64,000 nt of DNA, from the NCBI RefSeq assembly GCF_031954365.1, contig NZ_JAUSVZ010000001.1. One strand, 5' to 3'. The position numbers were made by a program, and so were the translations under genes. Positions 1 to 8,219 of this stretch are shown in pieces (within the stretch, counting starts at the first letter, position 1; the number at the start of each line of letters is the position of its first letter). Source of the DNA: Brevibacillus aydinogluensis (GTDB lineage: Bacteria > Bacillota > Bacilli > Brevibacillales > Brevibacillaceae). The notes under the pieces were generated by a model that worked only from the letters and a program-made list of their open reading frames with translations, had not been told where the DNA came from and did not search any database.

Positions 1-175
1 CCAGCTTTTTCACAGCCACCAGAAGAGTGGATTTCGCCAGTTCGACATCGGAAGCAGCGACCGCTTTCTCAAAGTTCTTCATTGCAGTACGCAGGTCGGA
101 CTTTTGAGAAGCGCGTTGTGCGCGGCGCTTTTCGATTTGTTTGGTGCGCTTGATCGCGGATTTAATGTTTGGCAT
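1..175 (-). CDS. rpsT: 30S ribosomal protein S20 (C-terminal end cut by window)
   Basis: Small-subunit ribosomal protein that binds 16S rRNA early in assembly. The reverse strand reads MPNIKSAIKRTKQIEKRRAQ, the typical start of S20, followed by a Lys/Arg-rich helix. About 58 codons are present and the gene runs off the left edge; family members are about 85-90 residues. The ATG is preceded by a strong ribosome binding site (AAGGAGGTGA in reverse, 181-190). It is divergent from gpr, as in Bacillus subtilis. Identity is clear; only the 3' end is unseen. Confidence 0.95.
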   Translation of the reverse strand, partial: MPNIKSAIKRTKQIEKRRAQRASQKSDLRTAMKNFEKAVAASDVELAKSTLLVAVKKL

Positions 176-227
176 GTGTGTCACCTCCTTAGACGACCAT
201 AGGCATGCAGGAAATACAACAAAACTT

Positions 228-256
228 ATTCTAGCACGCAGACTTGCCATTTGCAA
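228..256 (-). promoter_or_regulatory. sigma-A promoter of rpsT
   Basis: On the reverse strand the sequence shows TTGCAA (251-256), a 17-base spacer and TAGAAT (228-233). This fits a housekeeping promoter about 50 bases upstream of the rpsT start. It lies in the divergent rpsT/gpr intergenic region. Assigned by motif only. Confidence 0.65.
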
Positions 257-266
257 GAAAGGATTC

Positions 267-296
267 GGAATAAAAAACGGGGTTTCAAGCAACCTA
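267..296 (+). promoter_or_regulatory. possible forespore sigma-G/F promoter of gpr
   Basis: GGAATA at 267-272 and CAACCTA at 290-296 are 17 bases apart. They resemble the forespore sigma-G consensus (GNATA, then CATNNTA) with two mismatches in the -10. The position, about 30 bases upstream of the gpr ribosome binding site, agrees with the known forespore expression of gpr. No good sigma-A promoter is seen on this strand. Confidence 0.45.
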
Positions 297-332
297 ACAG
301 CAGGAACAAAATGGAGAAGGGAGCAAGTACAG

Positions 333-1433
333 ATGGAGCACAATCTCGATTTGTCCGGTTATTCCATCCGGACCGACCTGGCCCTCGAAGCACATGAACT
401 GGCCCAGCAGCAGCAAGGCGGCCAGATCCCCGGTGTCAGGATCGAGACGGACGATTCGGAAGAGGGGATCAAGGTAACGCGCCTGGCTGTGGAAAACGAG
501 GAAGCGGGCAGGCAGATTGGCAAGCTGCCTGGCCACTACATCACCATCGAAGTGCCGAAGCTGCGCAACAACGACACGGCCGTCGAAGAACGGGTAGCCC
601 AGCGGTTCGCCCGTGAATTTGCCCGGTTTCTCAGCGAACTGGGAATTACGGAAGAAAAGAAGGCGCTCGTCGTCGGCCTCGGCAACTGGAATGTGACGCC
701 GGACGCGCTGGGACCGATGGTGGTGGAAAACCTGCTCGTCACCCGTCATTTGTTTACGCTCGCTCCCGAGACTGTGGAAGACGGGTACCGCGAAGTGAGC
801 GCCCTCTCGCCGGGGGTGCTGGGGATCACCGGCATCGAGACGAGCGAGATTATCTTTGGGGTGGTGGAAAAGAGCAAACCCGACTTCGTCATCTGCGTCG
901 ACGCGCTGGCCTCCCGTGCGCTGCACCGTGTCAACACCACGATCCAGATTTCTGATACGGGAATTCATCCCGGCTCCGGCGTCGGCAACAAGCGGAAGGC
1001 AATTGACGAAAAGACGTTGGGCATTCCGGTGATCGCGATCGGCGTGCCGACGGTCGTGTTTGCCTCCACGATTGTCAACGACGCCATCACCTATCTGCTC
1101 GGCCACTTCGGCCAGTCAATGAAGGAGAGCAACCGGCCCGCCAACAAGCTGGCGATGAGCAGTCTGCCGGAGCGGAAAGAGCCGTATACGGAAGATGATC
1201 TGCCCGACATGGAGGCGCGCAAGACGTTTCTGGGCCTGGTGGGGTCGCTGCCCGAGGAGGAAAAACGGCAGCTCATTCACGAGGTGCTGCGGCCGCTGGG
1301 ACAAGACCTGGTGGTGACACCCAAGGAAGTGGACGACTTTATCGAAGGGGTGGCCAACGTGCTCGCTACCGGGTTGAACCAGGCGCTGCACCGTGCCGTC
1401 AACAGTAAGAACAGCGCGGCCTACACCCACTGA
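333..1433 (+). CDS. gpr: GPR germination endopeptidase
   Basis: Spore protease (peptidase family A25) that degrades small acid-soluble spore proteins when the spore germinates. It is made as a zymogen in the forespore and loses a short N-terminal propeptide. The protein is 366 residues, the usual length. It starts MEHNLDLSGYSIRTDLALE, matching the family N-terminus, with the conserved IRTDLA block where the propeptide ends. Internal blocks such as VVGLGNWNVTPDALGP, GIETSEI and GIHPGSGVGNKRK are characteristic. The ATG at 333 follows GAGAAGGGAG with good spacing. An in-frame extension upstream would run back through the rpsT coding region and is rejected. It is followed by spoIIP, the conserved neighbour. 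Confidence 0.96.
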   Translation: MEHNLDLSGYSIRTDLALEAHELAQQQQGGQIPGVRIETDDSEEGIKVTRLAVENEEAGRQIGKLPGHYITIEVPKLRNNDTAVEERVAQRFAREFARFLSELGITEEKKALVVGLGNWNVTPDALGPMVVENLLVTRHLFTLAPETVEDGYREVSALSPGVLGITGIETSEIIFGVVEKSKPDFVICVDALASRALHRVNTTIQISDTGIHPGSGVGNKRKAIDEKTLGIPVIAIGVPTVVFASTIVNDAITYLLGHFGQSMKESNRPANKLAMSSLPERKEPYTEDDLPDMEARKTFLGLVGSLPEEEKRQLIHEVLRPLGQDLVVTPKEVDDFIEGVANVLATGLNQALHRAVNSKNSAAYTH

Positions 1434-1448
1434 TGGCTGCCGTCCTGG

Positions 1449-1488
1449 CCGTCTGCCGGTGAGCGCTCCTCACTGACACCGCAGACGG
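1449..1488 (+). terminator. stem-loop after gpr, possible weak terminator
   Basis: CCGTCTGC (1449-1456) and GCAGACGG (1481-1488) form a perfect 8-bp stem, with further pairing (GGTGAG with CTCACT) inside. No T-run follows, so this is a stable hairpin rather than a clear intrinsic terminator. The rest of the gpr-spoIIP gap (1489-1620) shows no firm promoter; a mother-cell sigma-E promoter would be expected there, but I could not assign one. Confidence 0.4.
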
Positions 1489-1620
1489 AAAAACTAGCGG
1501 TGAGAGAAAAGGTAGAAAAGGGTTCTATCGTCTCTATGACGCTCATAGGCTAAAGCATAGACAAGCGTTCGGCGATTGCTAAGTCCGCTGTCAATGCAAA
1601 CAGCATGAGGAGGGAGACAG

Positions 1621-2802
1621 ATGGCAACCCTGATTCAGCGCCAATTTGTCGCGCTTTCCATTATCACGGCCTTCCTGTTCATCGTCACCAGTGTGATGGC
1701 GATGCACGGCAACCGCGTCATGATCGCCTCGTCGGCTGTGCAGCAGGCGGCGACCCGCGTGTCCAGCCTGGCTTTGCTCACATGGATGGGACAGGAGATT
1801 CCCACGCTGACACAGACGGTACAGGCCTCTACAGAGCGAGGCGTCAACAGCATATCCGGTTTTTTGTTTCAGGTGGCCACCGGCATCCAGCCTGGTGACC
1901 TGCGCAGCCTGCTGGGAAGGGAGCTGCCCGGCATGCTGACAGCGGATGACGCCCGCTTTGTCGTCGCCGGCAGGGACTCCACGCTGGCCGACCTGTACGT
2001 GGAATACCCCGCCTATCCGCATCAGGTGAACGATGCGGCGCCGTCTGGCAATACCGGTGAAACGGCAGCAAACGATGCACAGCCGAAGCCGGAGGAGAAC
2101 AAGGCGGCACCGCAGCCCAACCCGACCACCGGCGGCAGGAAAATTGTCTACGTCTACAGCACCCACAACCGCGAGTCCTGGTACAGTGAAACAAAGCCCG
2201 TCGGGACATCGGTGGACCACCCTAAGCGCAACATCTCGCTGGTCAGCAAGCGGCTGGCGGAAGCGCTGAACGAACGAGGCATCGGCACGGAGTACAATGA
2301 GGAAGACATCTACCAAAAGCTGTTGGACAAAAAATTGGACTACGCCCTCTCCTACGCCGAATCGCTGCGGGCGGTCAAGGCGGCGACGCAGCGGAACCGG
2401 GAGCTGTATTACTTCTTTGACCTGCACCGCGACACTGCGCCGCGCAGCAAAACCACCGTCACCATCAACGGCAAGACCTATGCCCGCGTCTTGATGATCA
2501 TCGGGAAGCGAAACAAAAACTACGAGAAAAACGAGCAGTTTGCCACCGAACTGCACCACCTGATGGAAAAGATGTATCCCGGCCTGTCCCGCGGCGTCAT
2601 GGAAAAAGGGGCGAAAACCGACCATGGCGAGTATAACCAGTCCATCTCACCGGGAAGCCTTTTAATGGAAATCGGCGGAACCAGCAATACGCTGCAGGAG
2701 TCGTTGAACACGGCGGAAGCGCTGGCAGACGTGTTCGCCGAATACTACTGGCAGGCGGAAAAGGTGGGCAAACCGCTGACCAGCGAGCCTGCCAAGAGGT
2801 GA
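1621..2802 (+). CDS. spoIIP: stage II sporulation protein P
   Basis: Cell-wall amidase/endopeptidase of the SpoIID-SpoIIM-SpoIIP engulfment complex, anchored in the mother-cell membrane. The 393-residue protein has an N-terminal membrane segment (about residues 10-27) and a low-complexity Pro/Asn/Glu linker around residues 135-175. The catalytic domain follows. It contains the STHNRESW block near residue 180, FDLHRDTAP near 266 and LLMEIGG near 347; these carry the His and Glu residues typical of amidase_3-like zinc enzymes. The start is set by AGGAGGGAGAC just upstream. The gene lies between gpr and yqxA, the conserved order. Confidence 0.96.
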   Translation: MATLIQRQFVALSIITAFLFIVTSVMAMHGNRVMIASSAVQQAATRVSSLALLTWMGQEIPTLTQTVQASTERGVNSISGFLFQVATGIQPGDLRSLLGRELPGMLTADDARFVVAGRDSTLADLYVEYPAYPHQVNDAAPSGNTGETAANDAQPKPEENKAAPQPNPTTGGRKIVYVYSTHNRESWYSETKPVGTSVDHPKRNISLVSKRLAEALNERGIGTEYNEEDIYQKLLDKKLDYALSYAESLRAVKAATQRNRELYYFFDLHRDTAPRSKTTVTINGKTYARVLMIIGKRNKNYEKNEQFATELHHLMEKMYPGLSRGVMEKGAKTDHGEYNQSISPGSLLMEIGGTSNTLQESLNTAEALADVFAEYYWQAEKVGKPLTSEPAKR

Positions 2803-2808
2803 AGAGGC

Positions 2809-3117
2809 ATGAACGTGACGGTGAAGCTGGCGGGGATGGTAGTGATCCTGTTGATCGGCGTGGCGTTGGGGCTGCAGACAGCAGAGCGCGGCATCCACAA
2901 GGTGAGCGGAACGCCGGAGCAGCAGCCGCAGACGTTTTACATCAAAAAGTTGGACAAGGGGCAGATGGAGATCGCGGTGATGGGTACACAGGTGCAGGCG
3001 GCGGCGCCGCGCGAGATGGTCAACTACGTGAGCAGCGCGGGCCAAACGCTGGGGCGGCTGGTGAAAGAAGGGACGAAGTCGGCCGTTGAGTGGGTGGCCA
3101 GGATTTTTGCCCCATGA
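2809..3117 (+). CDS. yqxA: YqxA-like small membrane protein (DUF3679)
   Basis: A 102-residue protein that starts six bases after spoIIP and probably shares its transcript. Residues about 5-22 form a hydrophobic segment (LAGMVVILLIGVALGLQ), so it is likely a single-pass membrane protein with an exported, Gln-containing tail. Size, position after spoIIP and overall pattern match B. subtilis YqxA, whose role is not established. The start is supported by AAGAGG upstream. Assignment rests mainly on synteny and topology. Confidence 0.75.
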   Translation: MNVTVKLAGMVVILLIGVALGLQTAERGIHKVSGTPEQQPQTFYIKKLDKGQMEIAVMGTQVQAAAPREMVNYVSSAGQTLGRLVKEGTKSAVEWVARIFAP

Positions 3118-3167
3118 GCGGTCGTTTATAGACAAATCAATGCAGGCAAACAGTCAGGTATTAATCA

Positions 3168-3191
3168 GGCCCGCTGCACATGCGGGTCTTT
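3168..3191 (+). terminator. intrinsic terminator of gpr-spoIIP-yqxA
   Basis: CCCGC and GCGGG pair around a short loop (TGCACAT), followed by TCTTTCT. This is a short but plausible intrinsic terminator placed between yqxA and the next promoter. Confidence 0.55.
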
Positions 3192-3268
3192 CTCGTTCGT
3201 TCGTATTGGTTCGCACAGGAGAATATTTTGTTTGTTTAGTCAAGTTATAATTATGTGAATTTAATACG

Positions 3269-3297
3269 TTGCCAAAAAATTGGATTAATGGCATAAT
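3269..3297 (+). promoter_or_regulatory. sigma-A promoter of the peptide transporter operon
   Basis: TTGCCA (3269-3274), a 17-base spacer and CATAAT (3292-3297) match the housekeeping consensus at five of six positions in each box. Transcription would start near 3304, leaving a leader of about 50 bases before the GTG at 3354. This also rules out a start codon overlapping the -10 box. A second TATAAT at 3246-3251 lacks a good -35. Confidence 0.65.
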
Positions 3298-3353
3298 TGA
3301 TCACAGTTAGGCGTCTTGTCCTATGGAATATATCGGTAAGAGAGGTGCACGGC

Positions 3354-4322
3354 GTGTCACAGCCTTTGCTTGAGATCGAAAACCTGCAGACGCACTTTTT
3401 CACGGACCGCGGACAAATCCCGGCCGTCGACGGCGTTTCCATCAAGGTAAACAAAGGAGAAGTGGTCGGCATTGTCGGCGAATCCGGGTGCGGGAAAAGT
3501 GTGACCTCGCTTTCCGTGATGAGACTGGTCCCCAATCCTCCTGGCAAGATTGTCGGCGGCTCCATCCGGTTTAAGGGGGAAGAGCTGGTCACAGCCAGCG
3601 AAAAGCGCATGAGGGAGCTGCGCGGCAATGAGATTGCGATGATCTTTCAGGAGCCGATGACCTCGCTCAATCCCGTTTTCACGATCGGCAACCAGATTGG
3701 GGAAGTGATTCGAATACATACCAACGTGACGAAAAAAGAGGCCAGGCAGCGCTCGATTGACATGTTGAAAAAAGTGGGCATCCCGCGCGCGGAAGCGATC
3801 GTGGACGAATACCCGCACCAATTGTCCGGCGGCATGAGGCAGCGGGTCATGATTGCCATGGCGATGGCCTGCAATCCCCAGCTGTTGATTGCGGACGAAC
3901 CGACGACGGCGCTGGACGTGACGATTCAGGCGCAGATTCTCGATCTGATGCGGCAGCTCAATCGCGAGTCGGAAACGGCGATTATGATGATCACCCACGA
4001 CCTCGGGGTGGTTGCGGAGATGTGTGACCGCGTTGTCGTGATGTACGCGGGCAACGTGGTGGAGGAAGGCGACGTCCGCTCCATCCTGAAAGAGCCAAAA
4101 CACCCGTACACGGTCGGGCTGCTTAATTCCCTGCCCAAACTGGCGGGGGAGCGGAAGCGGCTGTACTCCATCCCCGGCAACGTGCCCATCCCCGGATCGC
4201 TCACCGTAGGCTGCCGATTTGCCCCGCGCTGCGAGCACGCGACCGACAGGTGCAGGGCAGAGATGCCGGAACTGAAAGCGGCAGGACCGAATCGACGCAC
4301 TCGCTGTTGGCTGTACGATTAA
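3354..4322 (+). CDS. di/oligopeptide ABC transporter, ATP-binding protein (DppD/OppD type)
   Basis: Cytoplasmic ATPase of a peptide importer, 322 residues. It shows Walker A GESGCGKS near residue 42, Q-loop FQEPMTSLNP, signature LSGGMRQR near 156, Walker B LLIADEPTTALD near 176 and the H-loop ITHDLG near 212. The C-terminal oligopeptide-transporter extension carries the conserved Cys-rich segment (CRFAPRCEHATDRC), which distinguishes this family from other ABC ATPases. The GTG at 3354 is chosen because AGAGGTG lies upstream at good spacing and the upstream frame crosses the promoter. It is the first gene of a D-F-A-B-C operon. The exact peptide substrate cannot be told from sequence. Confidence 0.93.
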   Translation: MSQPLLEIENLQTHFFTDRGQIPAVDGVSIKVNKGEVVGIVGESGCGKSVTSLSVMRLVPNPPGKIVGGSIRFKGEELVTASEKRMRELRGNEIAMIFQEPMTSLNPVFTIGNQIGEVIRIHTNVTKKEARQRSIDMLKKVGIPRAEAIVDEYPHQLSGGMRQRVMIAMAMACNPQLLIADEPTTALDVTIQAQILDLMRQLNRESETAIMMITHDLGVVAEMCDRVVVMYAGNVVEEGDVRSILKEPKHPYTVGLLNSLPKLAGERKRLYSIPGNVPIPGSLTVGCRFAPRCEHATDRCRAEMPELKAAGPNRRTRCWLYD

Positions 4323-4340
4323 CCCGAAAGGAGCATGCAG

Positions 4341-5312
4341 GTGGCTGAAGATCTGCTGATTGTCAAGAATCTGAAAAAATACTACTCCATCACAGGCGGC
4401 GTTTTCGGGAAAGAGGTTGGCGTAGTCAAGGCGGTGGACGACGTATCGTTCACGGTCAAGCGGGGGGAGACGCTCGGCCTGGTGGGCGAGAGCGGCTGCG
4501 GCAAGTCGACGACCGGACGCTCTCTGCTGCGGCTGATCGAACCGACCGCCGGAGAAGTGATATTTGACGGCGTCAATGTCACCGCGCTCACAGCGGACGA
4601 GATGCGCAGGATGCGCCGCCACATGCAGATTGTCTTTCAGGATCCGTTCGCCTCTCTCAACCCTCGTCACAATATTGAAAAGATTTTGGAAGAACCGCTC
4701 GTGGTGCACGGCATCGGCACGCCAGACGAACGGAAAAAGCGGGTGCGGGAGATGCTGGAAGTGGTCGGTTTGAGCAGCGCCCACGCACAGCGCTATCCGC
4801 ACCAGTTCAGCGGCGGCCAGCGGCAGCGGATCGGCATCGCCCGGGCCCTGATGCTCAACCCCAAACTGATCGTGGCAGACGAACCGGTGTCGGCGCTGGA
4901 CGTATCCATCCAGTCGCAGGTGCTCAACCTGATGCAGGATCTGCAGCAGGAATTGGGGCTCACCTACCTGTTCATCGCCCACGATCTGAGCGTCGTACGC
5001 CACATCAGCGACCGCGTCGGCGTGATGTACCTGGGGCGACTGGTGGAACTGGCCGACAGCGAAACGCTGTACGACCAGCCGCTGCACCCGTACACGCGCG
5101 CGCTGCTGTCAGCCGTGCCGTCGCCTGATCCGGATGCCGTGCGGGAACGGATCATCCTGCAGGGAGATGTGCCCAGCCCGGCCAATCCGCCCGGCGGATG
5201 CACATTTCACACCCGCTGTCCCCATGTGACCGAAGAATGCCGCAGCGTGCGTCCCGCATTTCAGGACGTTGGCGGCGGCCATTTCATCGCCTGTCATTTG
5301 TACAAGACGTGA
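4341..5312 (+). CDS. di/oligopeptide ABC transporter, ATP-binding protein (DppF/OppF type)
   Basis: Second ATPase of the importer, partner of the preceding gene in the heterodimer. It shows Walker A GESGCGKST, Q-loop FQDPFASLNPR, signature FSGGQRQRIGIARAL, Walker B LIVADEPVSALDVS and the H-loop IAHDLSVV. The C-terminal Cys-containing extension (CTFHTRCPHVTEEC) is typical of OppF/DppF. The start is taken as GTG at 4341, about seven bases after AAAGGAG; an ATG at 4335 is in frame but sits only one base from that site. 323 residues from the GTG. Confidence 0.93.
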   Translation: MAEDLLIVKNLKKYYSITGGVFGKEVGVVKAVDDVSFTVKRGETLGLVGESGCGKSTTGRSLLRLIEPTAGEVIFDGVNVTALTADEMRRMRRHMQIVFQDPFASLNPRHNIEKILEEPLVVHGIGTPDERKKRVREMLEVVGLSSAHAQRYPHQFSGGQRQRIGIARALMLNPKLIVADEPVSALDVSIQSQVLNLMQDLQQELGLTYLFIAHDLSVVRHISDRVGVMYLGRLVELADSETLYDQPLHPYTRALLSAVPSPDPDAVRERIILQGDVPSPANPPGGCTFHTRCPHVTEECRSVRPAFQDVGGGHFIACHLYKT

Positions 5313-5468
5313 GTCACGAGGGGACCGGGGAGGAGCGAAAAGCACCCGCACGGTCGGGAGCAACGCTGCCTGTTCCCAGGCAAAGGGGGGGATGCGGAAA
5401 AACGGTGACGATCCAAATCTTTCGAATAATGGCGTGAAGAAAAACGGAGGAAAAGGGGGCACTCATCC

Positions 5469-7118
5469 ATGAAGAAGAACGTGCTTACTGCTGCAATGGC
5501 CAGCCTGTTGGCGCTCTCCATGGCGCTGGCAGGATGCAGCGGCTCGCAAACGGCTCAGCAGCCGGCTGACCAATCGGGGCAACAACCGGCGCAGACGGCG
5601 ACGGAACCGGCCAACAACGGTCCCAAGCAGTTGATCATCGGCCGCGGCGCTGATACGAAAAGCCTTGATCCCATCCGGGAGACCGACGGTGAAACCTTTA
5701 AGGTGACGGAAAACATATACGAAACGCTGGTCAGCTATGAAGACACCAGCACCAAGGTCATTCCCGGATTGGCGGAGAGCTGGGAGATTTCACCGGACGG
5801 CTTGACCTACACCTTCAAGCTCCGCCAGGGCGTGAAATTCCACGACGGCACCGATTTCAACGCCGAAGCGGTCAAGTTCAACTTTGACCGCTGGATGGAC
5901 AAGAGCAACAAGTACCACAACCCCGAGGGCTACCCGTACTACAACGACATGTTCGGCGGCTACAAAGGCGACAAGGATCACGTAATCAAGGAAGTCAAGG
6001 TGGTCGATCCGTACACCGTGCAGTTCGTGCTGAACCGGACAATGGCGCCGTTCCTGGCGAACCTGGGCATGTCGCCGTTTGCGATTGCGTCTCCGAAAGC
6101 GATCGAAAGCGGAACGCTTGGGGAGAAGCCGGTCGGTACGGGACCGTTCAAGTTCGTGGAATGGGTTCGCAACGACACCATCACGCTGGAGAAAAACCCC
6201 GACTACTGGAACAAGGGGCTGCCCAAGCTGGACAAGGTCGTCTTTAAAGTCATTCCGGAAAACACGGCGCGCCTGACCGCGCTTGCCTCCGGCGAAATCG
6301 ACCTGATGGACGGTCTCAATCCGGACGATGCAGAGAGCGTGAAGGAGAACGAGGACCTGCAGTTGATCCTGCGCCCGTCGATGAACGTCGGCTATTTGGC
6401 GTTCAACACGGAGAAGAAGCCGTTTGACAATCCGAAAGTGCGTCAAGCCATCGGCTACGCCATCAACAAGCCGGAACTGGTCCAAGCGTTCTACAGCGGC
6501 CTGGGTGAACCGGCAACCAACCCGATGCCGCCCAGCCTCTGGGGTTACAACGACCAGATCAAGGACCGCGAGTACAACCTGGAAAAGGCCAAGCAGCTGC
6601 TGGCGGAGGCAGGCTATCCCAATGGCTTCAAGGTCAAGTTCTGGGCGATGCCGGTGCCGCGTCCGTACATCCCCGACGGCAAGAAGATTGCCGAGGCCAT
6701 TCAGCAGGATCTGAAAAAGATCGGCATCGAGACGGAAATTGTCACGATGGAGTGGGCCACCTATCTGGAAAAAACGCGGAAAGGCGAGCACGACATGTGC
6801 CTGCTCGGGTGGACTGGCGACAACGGCGACCCGGACAACTTCCTGTATACACTGCTTGACAAAAACACGATCAACGGCAACAACATTTCCCGCTACAGCA
6901 ATGAGGAAGTCCACCAACTGCTGCTGAAAGCGCAGTCCTTGCCCGATCAAGCGGAGCGGGAAGCCCTGTACAAGAAAGCCCAGGAGATCATTTTCAACGA
7001 CGCGCCGCTGATCCCGCTGGTGCACTCCACTCCGCCGCTCGCCGCGAAGAAGAGCGTCACGGGCTATCAGCCTCATCCCAAAGGCAGCGAAAGCGTAGAA
7101 AAGGTAGACATCCAATAA
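5469..7118 (+). CDS. peptide ABC transporter substrate-binding lipoprotein (family 5)
   Basis: Extracytoplasmic solute-binding protein that delivers peptides to the permeases. 549 residues. It has a lipoprotein signal peptide ending in the lipobox LAGC (Cys about residue 23), then a Gln/Pro/Ala-rich linker, then the SBP_bac_5 fold. Recognisable family blocks include GRGADTKSLDP, YEFEL-type text (YTFKLRQGVKFHDG) and GTGPFKF. It is third in the operon, after a 156-base gap that holds no other gene, and a stem-loop follows it (7133-7163). A dipeptide or short-peptide ligand is likely from the DppE/OppA family, but specificity is not readable. Confidence 0.93.
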   Translation: MKKNVLTAAMASLLALSMALAGCSGSQTAQQPADQSGQQPAQTATEPANNGPKQLIIGRGADTKSLDPIRETDGETFKVTENIYETLVSYEDTSTKVIPGLAESWEISPDGLTYTFKLRQGVKFHDGTDFNAEAVKFNFDRWMDKSNKYHNPEGYPYYNDMFGGYKGDKDHVIKEVKVVDPYTVQFVLNRTMAPFLANLGMSPFAIASPKAIESGTLGEKPVGTGPFKFVEWVRNDTITLEKNPDYWNKGLPKLDKVVFKVIPENTARLTALASGEIDLMDGLNPDDAESVKENEDLQLILRPSMNVGYLAFNTEKKPFDNPKVRQAIGYAINKPELVQAFYSGLGEPATNPMPPSLWGYNDQIKDREYNLEKAKQLLAEAGYPNGFKVKFWAMPVPRPYIPDGKKIAEAIQQDLKKIGIETEIVTMEWATYLEKTRKGEHDMCLLGWTGDNGDPDNFLYTLLDKNTINGNNISRYSNEEVHQLLLKAQSLPDQAEREALYKKAQEIIFNDAPLIPLVHSTPPLAAKKSVTGYQPHPKGSESVEKVDIQ

Positions 7119-7132
7119 GGAAGACGGCAACA

Positions 7133-7163
7133 AAGGGTAAGAGGAACCCTTCTTCTTACCCTT
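7133..7163 (+). other. intercistronic hairpin between binding protein and permease genes
   Basis: AAGGGTAAGA (7133-7142) pairs perfectly with TCTTACCCTT (7154-7163) around an 11-base loop. It is followed by CTCTCAT, not a T-run. Such hairpins after a binding-protein gene often protect the upstream message or partly end transcription, giving more binding protein than permease. That role is inferred. Confidence 0.6.
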
Positions 7164-7196
7164 CTCTCATGTGCAAAACGCGAGGAAAGCGAGGAG

Positions 7197-8207
7197 ATGG
7201 CCTTGCTGTCATACACGATTCGTAGATTGTTGATGCTGATTCCCGTGCTCCTTGGCATGTCGCTGATTGTATTTGCCATCATTCGCGCCATCCCCGGCGA
7301 TCCGGCGCTGACCATTTTGGGAGAAAAGGCAAGTGCCAAAGCTCTGGAGGATCTGCGGCAGCAGCTCGGGCTGAACAATCCCTGGTACGTGCAGTACTTC
7401 CACTACCTGTGGGACGTTCTCAGGGGAGACCTGGGCGTATCCTTGCACACCAAGGCTCCCATCGCGAAGGAATTGGGGCCGTACCTGGCTGCCACCATTG
7501 AATTGACGCTGGTCAGCATGATATTTGCCGTTTTCATCGGCGTAAATGCCGGAATCATTTCGGCCTGGAAGCAAAACTCGTGGTTTGACTACATCTGCAT
7601 GCTGGTTGCGTTGATCGGCGTATCCATGCCCGTATTCTGGCTGGGGTTGATGGAGCAGTGGCTGTTTGCCCAGGAGTTGAAGTGGCTGCCTTCCATTGGA
7701 CGCGACAATCCGCGTGATCCCGTAACGGCGATTACGCATTTCTATATCATTGATGCGATGCTGGCCGGTCGTTGGGACCATCTCCGCGACGTGATCGAGC
7801 ACCTGATTTTGCCGAGCATCGCGCTGGGGACCATCCCGATGGCGATCATCGCCCGCATCACCCGTTCCAGCATGCTGGAAGTGATGCGCTCCGACTATAT
7901 TCGGACGGCACGTGCCAAGGGGCTGGGACAGTTTTTCGTGGTGTACAAGCACGCCTTGAAAAATGCGCTGATTCCCGTCCTGACCATCGTCGGGCTGCAG
8001 ACAGGGCTGTTGATCGGCGGAGCCGTCCTGACCGAGACGATTTTTGGCTGGCCCGGCGTTGGCCGATACATTTTTACGGCGATTGGAAACCGCGATTATC
8101 CCGTCATTCAATCAAGCATTCTCGTCATCGCTACGATTTTTGTCCTGATCAACCTGTTGGTCGACCTCCTCTACGCCTATGTCGATCCGCGCATTAAATA
8201 CCGCTAA
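7197..8207 (+). CDS. peptide ABC transporter permease (DppB/OppB type)
   Basis: Integral membrane subunit of the importer, 336 residues with about six membrane helices. It carries the usual N-terminal RRLLMLIPVLLGMSLIVF segment, the IPGDPA block, and the EAA loop region (RTARAKGLGQFFVVYKHALK) that docks with the ATPases. The C-terminal GGAVLTETIFGWPGVGR block is the DppB/OppB signature. The ATG follows GAGGAAAG at eight bases; a second purine-rich site lies closer. It is directly upstream of the second permease. Confidence 0.93.
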   Translation: MALLSYTIRRLLMLIPVLLGMSLIVFAIIRAIPGDPALTILGEKASAKALEDLRQQLGLNNPWYVQYFHYLWDVLRGDLGVSLHTKAPIAKELGPYLAATIELTLVSMIFAVFIGVNAGIISAWKQNSWFDYICMLVALIGVSMPVFWLGLMEQWLFAQELKWLPSIGRDNPRDPVTAITHFYIIDAMLAGRWDHLRDVIEHLILPSIALGTIPMAIIARITRSSMLEVMRSDYIRTARAKGLGQFFVVYKHALKNALIPVLTIVGLQTGLLIGGAVLTETIFGWPGVGRYIFTAIGNRDYPVIQSSILVIATIFVLINLLVDLLYAYVDPRIKYR

Positions 8208-8219
8208 GGAGGACGTCTT

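Noticed and set aside
141..332. Longer gpr N-terminus
   Set aside because: It runs through rpsT and its promoter; the family N-terminus begins at ATG 333.
5313..5468. Possible small gene between transporter ATPase and binding protein
   Set aside because: No start with a ribosome binding site and no recognisable protein; looks like an ordinary leader gap.
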